Source: Pseudobacteriovorax antillogorgiicola
Lineage (GTDB): Bacteria; Bdellovibrionota_B; Oligoflexia; Oligoflexales; Oligoflexaceae
Assembly (NCBI RefSeq): GCF_900177345.1
Contig: NZ_FWZT01000011.1
Span: 1 to 64,000, forward strand
Direction of reading: 5' to 3'
Length of the DNA: 64,000 bases
In this document: in pieces, positions 25,537 through 33,885 of the stretch
Layout: every line of letters begins with the position of its first letter
Numbering within the stretch: position 1 is the stretch's first letter
Position numbers and translations under genes: made by a program
The notes under the pieces: generated by a model
Told to the model about the DNA's origin: nothing
Database searches by the model: none
Seen by the model: the letters and a program-made list of their open reading frames with translations, nothing else

Positions 25537-26013
25537 GTGTCACCTTGATTCAGTTCACGATCTCACTTCTAGCACCTAAGTTCCTAAAACGGAAGATTTT
25601 TTAGCAAAAATGACTGTCTCTCGCTGGCAACAGATCCCCCTAAAATCGGCTATCACCCCGATTTAGCAACGGTATTGTATAGCAGTCATTATGACTTATT
25701 TGCAAGAAAAATAGTCGGAGTTCGGCAACAGGCACTTCCGTGCCCTGAAAACTCGTCAATCGTCGAGTCCCAGCAAGGCTAGATTGCTCTGGCCGCCTGT
25801 GTCGGGCTTTTGAGATAGTTAAAGTAAATCAGATTATTAGCTCCAAAGCATTGCGCGCCAAGGCTTCCATGGTTCGACATCCCGCGAAATTGTTACGCGA
25901 AAGTAATTTCACAAACCGCTCTAGCTCGTTTATCAAGGGATCAGTGGTAGGGCTCCTGGAGCCAGAGGATTGGTCAGCGGGCATCGCCTGCGCAATCTTT
26001 TGGCTCCTTCTTT
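25537..26013. other. Intergenic region between the glrK operon and the multiheme cytochrome gene
   Basis: 477 bp without a convincing gene. It must contain the glrK promoter. A small hairpin GGCAC-TTCC-GTGCC lies near 25731-25744. A plus-strand frame open from about 25749 to 26033 ends in a hydrophobic helix followed by four arginines but has only a TTG start and overlaps the convergent cytochrome gene, so I do not call it. Confidence 0.5.
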
Positions 26014-28779
26014 TTATTCGACGGCGCCGCTGAACGAGAATGTATTATGACACTGCTCACAACTCTGGTACCGGCTGCTAGAGTGATTCGGACTGGTGAC
26101 CAAGTCTGCCTGCGACTGATGACAGCCGGCACAATCTGTGGGTAGAGCCACGTAGTTGCCTTGGTTGTGACAACTTCGACAATCCGTCAAGCGATGCACT
26201 CCGCGGAGTGGAAACTGAGTCATATCGTGGATAAATGTCGTTGACTCCCAAACTGTCTGAGTATGACAGTCTTGACAGTCATTAAGGAAACCACCATGAG
26301 GATCATCTTCGTGGTGACAAACGCGACAGTCTTCGCTACTGCCTCGAAGAACCTTCTCCTCGATATGACACTGATCGCAACCCAACACTAGATGCACTCC
26401 TTCGAGTGTGAAGTCTTTATGGAAACCATCGGCCTTCTTCCAGCCTGCTTCTGTATGACACTTGGTACAGCGAGTCCCGTTAGTTCCTTTGTGAGGGTCC
26501 CGGTGACAAACTTGGCAATTGCGAGTTTTCAGATCGGGGAACATATACCGACCCTTTCTCGCCTTGCGCCCCTGGGTGAACCTCTTCGCCGTTCGGGTAT
26601 GACACTCCTTACACTCGACCTTCTTGTGCTTGTATCGAAGTGCAAAGTTAGTTTCGCTGTGATTGAAACGCTTCAAGTCGCCAAAAGTCGAAGTCTTATG
26701 GCATTCTCCACAAGGCTTTCTATAGAATTTGGCTCTAAACATATCCCTGTGCTCGTTTTTATGGCAATTATCACAGAATCCACGGTTCTCTCCGGGGAAT
26801 TGAAACTTATGAGCAACCTTTGGCGGTTTTGTAGGCAGTTTTTTGTTGGTCTTGACATGACATTCGAAGCAATTGTTTTTGACCTTCGCATGGCGACCAG
26901 TTAGCTTAAATCGGGTCTTATCGTGATTGAATGGTTTCCTCTTCGTAAATGAATTGGTCGTGTGACAATCAGTACAAGCTGAGCGCCTGATAAATTCTGG
27001 GCTGAACTGTTTGCGATGAACGTTATTATGACAATTCTCACAGTAGCCATTCTTAGCGAACTTGAATTTGAATTTGTGAGCTGTTTTAGGTGGCTTCGTC
27101 GGTAACTTGGCTCGGGTGGGAACGTGACACTTGCTACAGTTCTTCTCGAACTTTTTATGCTGCCCCGTGATTTTGAAATCAGTTATGTTGTGATTAAACG
27201 GCTTTCGTTTGCCGAAACTCATCGTTGTGTGGCACTCTCCACAGCCCATCCTGACAAACTTTGGTGTAAACTGCTTCTTGTGGACCGAGTCGTGGCAGTT
27301 CACGCAAAATCCTTTGTCAGCATTAGGAAACTTATATCGCTCCTTGCCATTTACCAAGTGACAGGACTTACATGGCTGATTGGTGTGTTTACCGGTCAAA
27401 GGGAAACGAGTATTTTGATGAAACCTACGATCCCCGCCAGGCATACCCTTAGCTCCTGCCATGATGTTCCAACCCCGAGGGGTGTGACAATCAGCACACT
27501 TAACCCCTTTAAATCGGCGATGGAAGGCACTGGAGTGAGGAGACTTATGGCAGGTCTCACAGGTTTTTGTTGTCAAGCTTTTAAAGTGATAGATCCGCCT
27601 CTCATTGGTTTTTCCTTTTGTTTGACCCTTGAGGGTTACATGACACTGGAAACAATCATTCCTCAAATGCTTTCCTTCAAGGGGGAAGATCGTTTGAGAG
27701 TTATGATTGAATTGAATATTTTGCTTCCACCCAAATTCATTGTGACATTGAGCACAGTTTGATAGTGAAGGCATCCGCTTAGGTTTGGTATTGCCGTAGC
27801 CATGATAGTCAGCATGACAAGAACCGCAGGACTTGTTTAGCCCCACCCATCGGAAATCCGCCAGCTTCTTGCCCTGATTTCCCGGCTTATGGCAATCGAT
27901 ACATTGATTTTGGGCATGCTTGCCGCGTAGGGGCCAACCAGTGACTTCGTGTTTAAAACCAGTGATATCCCATTTTTCTTGGCTGTGACAGGTATCACAA
28001 TTCCCATTTTGGAACTTTGGACTGAGGTTTCGACCGTGATGATCCTCGTGGCAGGTGAGACATTTTCTAGTCTTCAAACCGGGAAAATCATAGATTTCAG
28101 ACCCCTTACCTTTAGGAGCGTGACAATCGGAACACTTATTTCTAGCATGGGCTCCAATAAGCGCATAACCTGTTTCCCGAGCGTGATCGAAGAACTTCGT
28201 ATCTTTCCACTCTGTCGTATTATGGCATTTGCTACATTCGACCTTCGCGAACTTACCCGTATAGCGATGGATATCGTCATCAGCATGACATTCGCGACAG
28301 GATGGAGACTTTCCAAACCATCTTGTATCACTTCGATTGATAGGCTTATTGAGCCTCTTTTCTGTATGACAGTCGGTACACTCGACTTTCGTGTGGGCGC
28401 CGTCAAGAATAAAACCTGTTCTCTTATGATCGAAATTTTTCTCGTCAAAACGGACGGCATTGAAGTCGCGACCCTTATGGTCCTTATGACAATCAACGCA
28501 GGCTTTACCACCCATCAGGCCATGAAAGCTCTTCTTCTGCCTAAGTTGAACCCCAATACCTTTATGACAATCAACACAGCCTTTATTTGGAATTCCGCCA
28601 CCTGGATCGTGACAGGTGAGGCAATCCGTGTGCTCCAATTTTTCGTGCCCGATCATCAAAGGGCCTGGCGCAAGAAGCTTGTTCATCAAGCCTTCAAATT
28701 TCTTTGAATCGCTCTGGGCCAATGATGAACTCGCCATCATTGTGAGTAAAGCTGCGATGATAAACTTAAAGTTCCTCAA
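26014..28779 (-). CDS. 33-heme periplasmic/outer-membrane cytochrome c
   Basis: A secreted protein of 921 residues with signal peptide (cleavage after SSLA, about 22) and 33 CxxCH heme-binding motifs, the first near residue 53 and the last near 907. The motifs sit in repeated modules of about 60-65 residues with the pattern F-x-H-(x)n-F-x-(L/I)-x-G-x-H-(x)4-CxxCH, plus extra histidines as distal ligands, so most hemes are probably bis-His and arranged as a wire. The overall charge is basic. The start is TTG with GAGGG upstream, overlapping the barrel gene's end by 14 bp. It is the last gene of the operon that also encodes barrel, diheme lipoprotein, Fe-S flavoprotein and cytochrome b. A role in moving electrons across or beyond the outer membrane is inferred. 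Confidence 0.93.
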   Translation of the reverse strand: MRNFKFIIAALLTMMASSSLAQSDSKKFEGLMNKLLAPGPLMIGHEKLEHTDCLTCHDPGGGIPNKGCVDCHKGIGVQLRQKKSFHGLMGGKACVDCHKDHKGRDFNAVRFDEKNFDHKRTGFILDGAHTKVECTDCHTEKRLNKPINRSDTRWFGKSPSCRECHADDDIHRYTGKFAKVECSKCHNTTEWKDTKFFDHARETGYALIGAHARNKCSDCHAPKGKGSEIYDFPGLKTRKCLTCHEDHHGRNLSPKFQNGNCDTCHSQEKWDITGFKHEVTGWPLRGKHAQNQCIDCHKPGNQGKKLADFRWVGLNKSCGSCHADYHGYGNTKPKRMPSLSNCAQCHNEFGWKQNIQFNHNSQTIFPLEGKHLRNDCFQCHVTLKGQTKGKTNERRIYHFKSLTTKTCETCHKSPHSSAFHRRFKGVKCADCHTPRGWNIMAGAKGMPGGDRRFHQNTRFPLTGKHTNQPCKSCHLVNGKERYKFPNADKGFCVNCHDSVHKKQFTPKFVRMGCGECHTTMSFGKRKPFNHNITDFKITGQHKKFEKNCSKCHVPTRAKLPTKPPKTAHKFKFKFAKNGYCENCHNNVHRKQFSPEFIRRSACTDCHTTNSFTKRKPFNHDKTRFKLTGRHAKVKNNCFECHVKTNKKLPTKPPKVAHKFQFPGENRGFCDNCHKNEHRDMFRAKFYRKPCGECHKTSTFGDLKRFNHSETNFALRYKHKKVECKECHTRTAKRFTQGRKARKGRYMFPDLKTRNCQVCHRDPHKGTNGTRCTKCHTEAGWKKADGFHKDFTLEGVHLVLGCDQCHIEEKVLRGSSEDCRVCHHEDDPHGGFLNDCQDCHTQTVWESTTFIHDMTQFPLRGVHRLTDCRSCHNQGNYVALPTDCAGCHQSQADLVTSPNHSSSRYQSCEQCHNTFSFSGAVE

Positions 28780-30124
28780 AGCTCATAGCCCTCTTGCGCG
28801 TTGGAGAAGTTGATTCCTTACCAAATTGATACCCTAAAGAGAACATCAACGACGTAACGGTACGATCCTCTGCTGTGCTTAGAATATAGGATGTACTTCC
28901 TCTTAGTTTATCGGATGTGTAGAAAGCAAAATCCAGATGAATTGTCTGCGGATTCAGCGTATCACCAGTATCAAAATTCTCCGTTTCCATGATGTAAGCG
29001 GCTGACAGACTATAAAAATTCTGGTAATAGCGAGTTGATAGCTTAATATAGTTGTCATCCGATTCAAAGTTATCACGTTGCCCATAGTAAGCGCCCAGGC
29101 TAAGCCTTCGTCTCAACATGCCACGATAAGTAGCACCGACTTCTAGTTCTGTGCGGCTTAGTCCATCAGCAGCTCTCTGGGCGTACTCAAGCCCGTAGGT
29201 GAAGTTTAAATCTCGGTTGAATCGCTGTGTCACGGTGGATTTTAGAGCGTTCAGAGTACTTGGCTCCAGATCGTCACGAATATCCTTTTTCAGCCGATAA
29301 TCCTCCGCTGTTATGCGGGTAAAAGATGATCGAACCCTAAACTTCGTTAAGTAGTATCCATGGGTGACGTAAGCTCTGCGTAAGCTAGCAGATGGCATAA
29401 CATCAAAATTCACGTAGCTAGAAACCCGATGCTTGAACCCAAGGTTGAAAATACCCTGATGGTAATAGTAAACCTTATTGACAAAATCATCGAGCTCGAA
29501 TGAGGGTGCCTGAGCCAAGGTATTGATCATAAAGGTGGTATCCATGCGACCGGCATTTTCTCGCTTATAAACTGAATAAATACCACCCTGGTTGCCATCA
29601 AACCCTCGCTCGTCTGGACTGACACTAGCAGGAGTCACCACATCCTCGGGCGCAATTCCAATAAACCCCCCGACCCGGTGAGATCGGTTCAGACGATAGC
29701 CGTATTCTCCACCATCATTTGCAATGATCCCAGCCTCAGGAATCGAAAACCGGCCTACGGTATAGTAGCCTCGATTGACTTCCCAAGGTTTTTTATAAGC
29801 AGCCTGGCGGATGATAAATTCATTGGAAGATTCAAGGCTTAGAATCTCGGAGTTAGCCTTCCCAAAGAAGTCATACTTATCCCGAAGGTCTAAAACGAAG
29901 CCATCGCGGCGCGAAAACAAGTCCTCACCTTCTAGGAAAAGCCGAGTGCTGATGATAGAAATATCATTTGACTCCTCTCCCTGGATAGGTTCGGAGTAAC
30001 GGATTTGACTGTTGATGGCTCCAAGACGCACCTGCCCCGTGTAATCAGCTGCGATTCCCTTTGTTGCCAAAGATAAGCAGGCTACACCGATAGCGGCGAC
30101 AATCTTTTCGACTTCAGCGTTCAT
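28766..30124 (-). CDS. Outer-membrane beta-barrel protein (putative cytochrome-conduit porin)
   Basis: A 452-residue protein with a signal peptide (about 1-25, ending IAA) and long runs of alternating polar and hydrophobic residues with aromatic girdles (FMINTLAQ, YYYHQGIFNLGFKHRVSSYVNF, YSLSAAYIMETE, TSLMFSLGYQF), typical of a large transmembrane barrel. The final strand ends LMFSLGYQFG, then a short polar tail follows. It lies directly upstream of, and overlaps, the 33-heme cytochrome gene. In MtrAB-type systems the barrel sheathes a multiheme cytochrome; sequence resemblance to MtrB cannot be judged by eye, so the role comes from context. Confidence 0.78.
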   Translation of the reverse strand: MNAEVEKIVAAIGVACLSLATKGIAADYTGQVRLGAINSQIRYSEPIQGEESNDISIISTRLFLEGEDLFSRRDGFVLDLRDKYDFFGKANSEILSLESSNEFIIRQAAYKKPWEVNRGYYTVGRFSIPEAGIIANDGGEYGYRLNRSHRVGGFIGIAPEDVVTPASVSPDERGFDGNQGGIYSVYKRENAGRMDTTFMINTLAQAPSFELDDFVNKVYYYHQGIFNLGFKHRVSSYVNFDVMPSASLRRAYVTHGYYLTKFRVRSSFTRITAEDYRLKKDIRDDLEPSTLNALKSTVTQRFNRDLNFTYGLEYAQRAADGLSRTELEVGATYRGMLRRRLSLGAYYGQRDNFESDDNYIKLSTRYYQNFYSLSAAYIMETENFDTGDTLNPQTIHLDFAFYTSDKLRGSTSYILSTAEDRTVTSLMFSLGYQFGKESTSPTRKRAMSFEEL

Positions 30125-30200
30125 AGGTCCGATGCTTATTAATATACATTCTAGTGTATCAGCTCCACTAAAACCGTACTAGTTAGGGACTTCTACAATG

Positions 30201-30443
30201 CTATCTCACGAGACTGATCACAGACCAATCTGGAAATGAGTGACACGAAACACAATCGCCAGTGCGGGTGTGAGAGTCCCTATCTGGACGGGTTTCCTCG
30301 TGACAAACATTGCATTCAGTAAAAGTAAGGTGAGCCCGGCGATCGCTAGGGCTTTTAAAATCCTCACTTGCTTCTGGAGCCTCGACTCCACAGCTACTAC
30401 TAATTAAGATCATACTCCCTATGATGAATCGAAGCTTATTCAT
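30201..30443 (-). CDS. Small diheme c-type lipoprotein
   Basis: An 80-residue lipoprotein: leader ending ISSSC (Cys18), then about 60 residues containing CNVCH and CVSCH, i.e. two covalently bound c-hemes, and several other histidines (THTRT region, AHLTF) that may serve as distal ligands. AGGGA precedes the ATG. It is placed between the Fe-S flavoprotein and the barrel genes of the redox operon and could relay electrons at the membrane surface. It is too small to assign to a named family. Confidence 0.75.
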   Translation of the reverse strand: MNKLRFIIGSMILISSSCGVEAPEASEDFKSPSDRRAHLTFTECNVCHEETRPDRDSHTRTGDCVSCHSFPDWSVISLVR

Positions 30444-30453
30444 GACTTGGTCC

Positions 30454-31794
30454 CTACCCGGTTTTCACAGCTTCGCCATACTTGGTGTCTATCACTACCC
30501 CCAAACTTTCCAAAAATTTGAAAGGTAATTCAGCTCCAGCAAAAATAAAGAGAAAATCGTTTTGAAGGCGAAGCCTTTGCCCTTGACGATCTACTATTAA
30601 ATAATCTTCATAAATTTCGGATACGACTGTATCAAAGCACATCACCACCTTCTTTTTCTTCGCCATGTCAAAGATGATGTTCTGATTGTCTTCGTTACAG
30701 CGATCGAGTTGCGGACCTCTAACTAGAAGATACACTCTATTCTGAAGCCGACTCTTGGCTAGGTACTGAGCGGCCTCAACCGCCGCGTTACCCCCACCAA
30801 CAACTGCGATATCACACTTCTGATACTGATCTGGATCGAGAAGATTGTACGTTACCTTCGTACTTTCCTCGCCCTTTAAGCCGAGTTTTCGGGGACTTCC
30901 TCGAACTCCCATTGCCATAATCACCTTGCTAGCCGTGATGATTCCATTGTTGGTTTCCACATGGAATATGCCGTTTTTCTTCTTCAAATTTATAAACTTT
31001 GCATTCTCTTTGATCTGCAAATTGTACTTCTTACGAAGTCCTCCCCAGACAGCCAAGATTTCTTCTTTTGAGACTTTGTTTCTAGGAAACTTTACCATCC
31101 CCGCAAGGGGAAATTCGAGAGGGTGAGACATAACAACTTTCTGCTTTGGAAAGTTATAGATCGTCCCCCCAAATTTATTCTGCTCAAGGCAAATATACTT
31201 TTTCTTTTTTTCTGCGCAGGTCAGAGACGCTGCAAGTCCCGCTGGCCCTGCTCCAACAACGAGGACATCATATTCAGCTTTACCTGGAGAAACTTTTGAG
31301 CAGGCATGCTCTGCAGCAAGTTTGCCTTGCTTAACGGCATTTCTGATTAGCCCCATGCCTCCAAGCTCGCCCGCGATATAAAGACCACCGACATTGGTCT
31401 CATAATAAGGGCTGATCCTAGGGAGTTGCATCCCCCGCGTCTTGGTTCCGAAGACGAGTTTGATGGCATCGAGAGGGCAGGCCACCTCACAGGCTCCATG
31501 CCCCACACATTTAGTAGGTTCTATAAGCTTAGCCTTGTGATGGATGAGTTTTAGGATTTCCCCTTCAGGGCAGGCCGTGACACAGGCTCCACAACCACTG
31601 CATAGGTTGGGGTCGATCTCTGGATGGAGAGTCATAGGCTCATCCATCTTCTTCTCAACCGCATCTTTCCACTTCTTTTTTGCTACCTTTTCGTGCTTTT
31701 CCCGGCTTTTGACACCACGAAGGGCTAGGTAGACAAAGAATCCAACTCCAAATACCCAAAGATATTCTGTCAAAATATAGTACAGCTTAAGCAT
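30454..31794 (-). CDS. Membrane-anchored 2x[Fe-S] FAD/NAD(P)-binding oxidoreductase
   Basis: From the N terminus: one membrane helix (about 8-26), a ferredoxin-like module, then a thioredoxin-reductase-like two-dinucleotide-binding flavoprotein. Cluster 1 is the classical CSGCGACVTACP; cluster 2 reads CVGHGACEVACP, with His where the second Cys is expected. FAD binds at VVGAGPAGLAAS and NAD(P) at VVGGGNAAVEAA. The reductase CxxC disulphide is absent. I prefer the ATG at 31794 with GGGGA upstream; a GTG at 31839 would add 15 residues. It follows the cytochrome b gene by about 80 bp and precedes the diheme lipoprotein by 10 bp. It probably passes electrons between NAD(P)H or ferredoxin and the membrane cytochrome. 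Confidence 0.85.
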   Translation of the reverse strand: MLKLYYILTEYLWVFGVGFFVYLALRGVKSREKHEKVAKKKWKDAVEKKMDEPMTLHPEIDPNLCSGCGACVTACPEGEILKLIHHKAKLIEPTKCVGHGACEVACPLDAIKLVFGTKTRGMQLPRISPYYETNVGGLYIAGELGGMGLIRNAVKQGKLAAEHACSKVSPGKAEYDVLVVGAGPAGLAASLTCAEKKKKYICLEQNKFGGTIYNFPKQKVVMSHPLEFPLAGMVKFPRNKVSKEEILAVWGGLRKKYNLQIKENAKFINLKKKNGIFHVETNNGIITASKVIMAMGVRGSPRKLGLKGEESTKVTYNLLDPDQYQKCDIAVVGGGNAAVEAAQYLAKSRLQNRVYLLVRGPQLDRCNEDNQNIIFDMAKKKKVVMCFDTVVSEIYEDYLIVDRQGQRLRLQNDFLFIFAGAELPFKFLESLGVVIDTKYGEAVKTG

Positions 31795-31876
31795 ACCGGT
31801 CCCCATACAAAGCCCGAGTATTATCGACTTTCCCGTCACTAAACTTTAGTTTTCGCTCTGTGTTTCGGCGCAACAA

Positions 31877-32737
31877 CTAATTTACTTTAAATATCAGAGA
31901 GGAAACGATGTGAATGATAGCGACAACATACATAAATATCGCAAAGGGAGTATGAAAGGTTCGCCAATATCCGAAGAGAAGCTGATAGTAGTGCATAAAG
32001 ATTAGACGCCTTTTGATGAATGCCCAGTCCCGTAATTTTTTTCGTATCGGCCGACTTCCCCCCCACGGTGTTGCTGGAAGCCTGAACATGAGGTTAATGT
32101 CCCCCGAAAACGAGCGAAAAATAAATTCAACCAAGCCCATCTGTCTTAGAGATTCGCCCATAACACCGCCCGTAGCCTGGTATAAAGCAATGGCCTTCGC
32201 TCGCTCCATATCCTGCTCGCCGATGCCACGACTAGAGATTCGCACGTAGTTATGAAACCCTTGTTCGAAAGCGTCCAGTGTAGAGCGAAGACCGGTCTTT
32301 CGCTGCAGCAGTTGGATGTAAAAATACCGTCCAATAATACCACTCACAAAGCTCACGACCATGCTCCAGAAACTGATGGCAACAAGCCCACCAACCTTAA
32401 AATTGCAGTGGAAGACAATCAGAGTGGGGCCCATTAAGCCAAAGAAGATATGCCAATCAAGCCAAGCTTGCAAGTTACCAAGCTTCTGTAAGGAGTGGAC
32501 CCGTTTGCGAATAATATAAAGATTTGTTAGAGCCATCACCCCAAAACCGAGCCAACCAAGAAAGTAGCTCACTGGCTTACCAGGTCGAGGATCGAAACGT
32601 CGACAAGAATCAAATAGGAAGCATTGTATATCGAGCATCAGACCAGTGAATCGAAAATAGCCATTGGCAGCTAGGTATTCGATTGATAACCATGAGGTTA
32701 TCGCGATCCACACCAACGTGAGGCCCTTTAGAGTCAT
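31877..32737 (-). CDS. Transmembrane cytochrome b-like protein (two b-hemes likely)
   Basis: A 286-residue integral membrane protein with about five hydrophobic helices. Two helices each carry a pair of histidines 14 residues apart: His96/His110 (DWHIFFG, VFHCNF) and His262/His276 (TFHTPF, AIIHIV). That is the classic spacing for two stacked bis-His b-hemes, as in quinol-oxidising cytochromes b and ferric-reductase-like domains. A soluble loop of about 100 residues lies between the two helices. It is the first gene of the five-gene redox operon, so it probably exchanges electrons with the quinone pool and the downstream cytochromes. The exact family is not recognised. Confidence 0.75.
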   Translation of the reverse strand: MTLKGLTLVWIAITSWLSIEYLAANGYFRFTGLMLDIQCFLFDSCRRFDPRPGKPVSYFLGWLGFGVMALTNLYIIRKRVHSLQKLGNLQAWLDWHIFFGLMGPTLIVFHCNFKVGGLVAISFWSMVVSFVSGIIGRYFYIQLLQRKTGLRSTLDAFEQGFHNYVRISSRGIGEQDMERAKAIALYQATGGVMGESLRQMGLVEFIFRSFSGDINLMFRLPATPWGGSRPIRKKLRDWAFIKRRLIFMHYYQLLFGYWRTFHTPFAIFMYVVAIIHIVSSLIFKVN

Positions 32738-32943
32738 ACGAATTCACTCTTTTCTGATCGTCATTCTCATCCTATAGTAAATAGTATACAACTAAAATTA
32801 ACTCAGACCTATCTACGGGAGCAATGGTTCAGCTAAATGGTTTTCAAAAATCGACCGATTAGCAGATGATCAGGGGCCAACTTATAGCAATTCTCAGAGT
32901 GGATTCATGGTCTTGACAATAACCCAACACCACGGAGGAACCG

Positions 32944-33375
32944 ATGATTCGGGTATTTTTCTTAATTGCACTCGGTCTTTACACTAGTGGCTACGGAGAC
33001 AAGCACCATGGACATGGTGAAAGCTACAGCAAATGCGAATCGGATAAAAAGAGCTTATGTGGCGAAGGTTCTGCCTTTGCTAACGAAACAAAGACAAACT
33101 GCCTACAAGAACAATTTGAAAAAATAAAAGATAAAGCCTGTAAGGAGCAGCTAGAGGCATCCCGTAAAGGTTGGCAAAAGCTTCAGGATAGTTTCAAGGC
33201 TGTAAAGAAAACTTGTGATGCAATCGTTGACAAAGAGTGTCCCGAGGATAAAACCTCTCAAAAAAACTATAAGGTTTGTCTCATGATGAACTCAGGAAAG
33301 CTGAGTCTTGAGTGTAAAAACGAGCTTAACCGCCACATCAAAGAACACCTTCCTGGCATTCGCGAAGTCAAGTAA
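32944..33375 (+). CDS. Secreted cysteine-rich repeat protein (GLG1/FGFR-like Cys repeats)
   Basis: A small exported protein of 143 residues with a signal peptide (about 1-18), a His-rich start to the mature part, and eight cysteines in two copies of the same spacing: Cys31-7-Cys39-13-Cys53-12-Cys66 and Cys91-7-Cys99-12-Cys112-11-Cys124. This C-x7-C-x12/13-C-x11/12-C unit matches the cysteine-rich repeats of Golgi GLG1 proteins (Cys_rich_FGFR), also found in bacterial secreted proteins. Each unit likely forms two disulphides. CGGAGGA precedes the ATG. It is monocistronic and divergent from the redox operon, with unknown function. Confidence 0.7.
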   Translation: MIRVFFLIALGLYTSGYGDKHHGHGESYSKCESDKKSLCGEGSAFANETKTNCLQEQFEKIKDKACKEQLEASRKGWQKLQDSFKAVKKTCDAIVDKECPEDKTSQKNYKVCLMMNSGKLSLECKNELNRHIKEHLPGIREVK

Positions 33376-33408
33376 GACCTTCATATATTTTTAAGAGGAA
33401 AAGAAAAA

Positions 33409-33434
33409 AGAGAGACTCCATCTTGGGTCTCTCT
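33409..33434 (-). terminator. Intrinsic terminator (minus strand; possibly bidirectional)
   Basis: AGAGAGAC (33409-33416) pairs with GTCTCTCT (33427-33434). On the minus strand the stem is followed by a run of T (complement of the A-rich 33400-33408), as expected for termination of the protease/lipoprotein transcript. On the plus strand the following bases are only weakly T-rich. Confidence 0.55.
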
Positions 33435-33723
33435 GTTTCCCGTCTTGTAGAACAAGACAAAAGCTAACACTCATACTCTTCTCGTGTCAGCTAGTTTGCA
33501 CAACATATGCCATCTACAAAGTATGGTATTATCGGCTACTTAAACGTAGACCTATGTTCGAGGAAAAAACCATCCGAAGATTGATATCGAGGGGATTGAG
33601 GGCTAAATAAATGATTTTATTGGCAATAGTTCCATGTGTCTCGCTTTACATAGGCTGGGAAGACCTGCCTAACCCTAGCGATTGATATAAAGCACTAATA
33701 TTAAATAATTTTCTAAGACACTT
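33435..33723. other. Intergenic region with hairpins, no gene seen
   Basis: The 348-bp gap from 33376 to 33723 holds the terminator at 33409-33434 and a perfect 7-bp hairpin GTCTTGT-AGA-ACAAGAC (33442-33458). Very short open frames (18 and 24 codons) on the plus strand near 33550-33690 lack ribosome sites. On the minus strand the region is the untranslated 3' end of the small lipoprotein message. Confidence 0.5.
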
Positions 33724-33885
33724 CTAATCTGAGATAGTCCATATTTTGCCTTGAACATCAGAGAATCCGCTCCAAGAATCCAAGCTCTGGATTAGGTTCA
33801 AATCGGCCTCGACTTGGTGATTATCTGCAATCTTACAGCTCATTAAGACACTGGCTCCGAAGATGAAGTAAAGTAATAGCTTCAT
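33724..33885 (-). CDS. Small lipoprotein coupled to the serine protease gene
   Basis: A 53-residue frame with a convincing lipoprotein leader: basic start, hydrophobic core and lipobox VLMSC (Cys17), then an acidic 36-residue tail (DNHQVEADLN ... GKIWTISD). Its ATG overlaps the stop of the protease gene in an ATGA, and AGGAGTG stands upstream, so it is translationally coupled to the protease. The tail contains no cysteine or catalytic motif. By context it may be an inhibitor, chaperone or anchor for the protease. The family is not recognised. Confidence 0.65.
   Translation of the reverse strand: MKLLLYFIFGASVLMSCKIADNHQVEADLNLIQSLDSWSGFSDVQGKIWTISD

Noticed and set aside
25749-26033. Plus-strand frame ending in a hydrophobic helix plus four Arg, like a C-terminal sorting tag
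   Set aside because: Only a TTG start, no ribosome site, overlap with the convergent cytochrome gene and unremarkable upstream residues.
27124-28707. Long plus-strand frames opposite the 33-heme cytochrome gene
   Set aside because: They are antisense shadows produced by the CxxCH codon bias; the products look random and have no ribosome sites.
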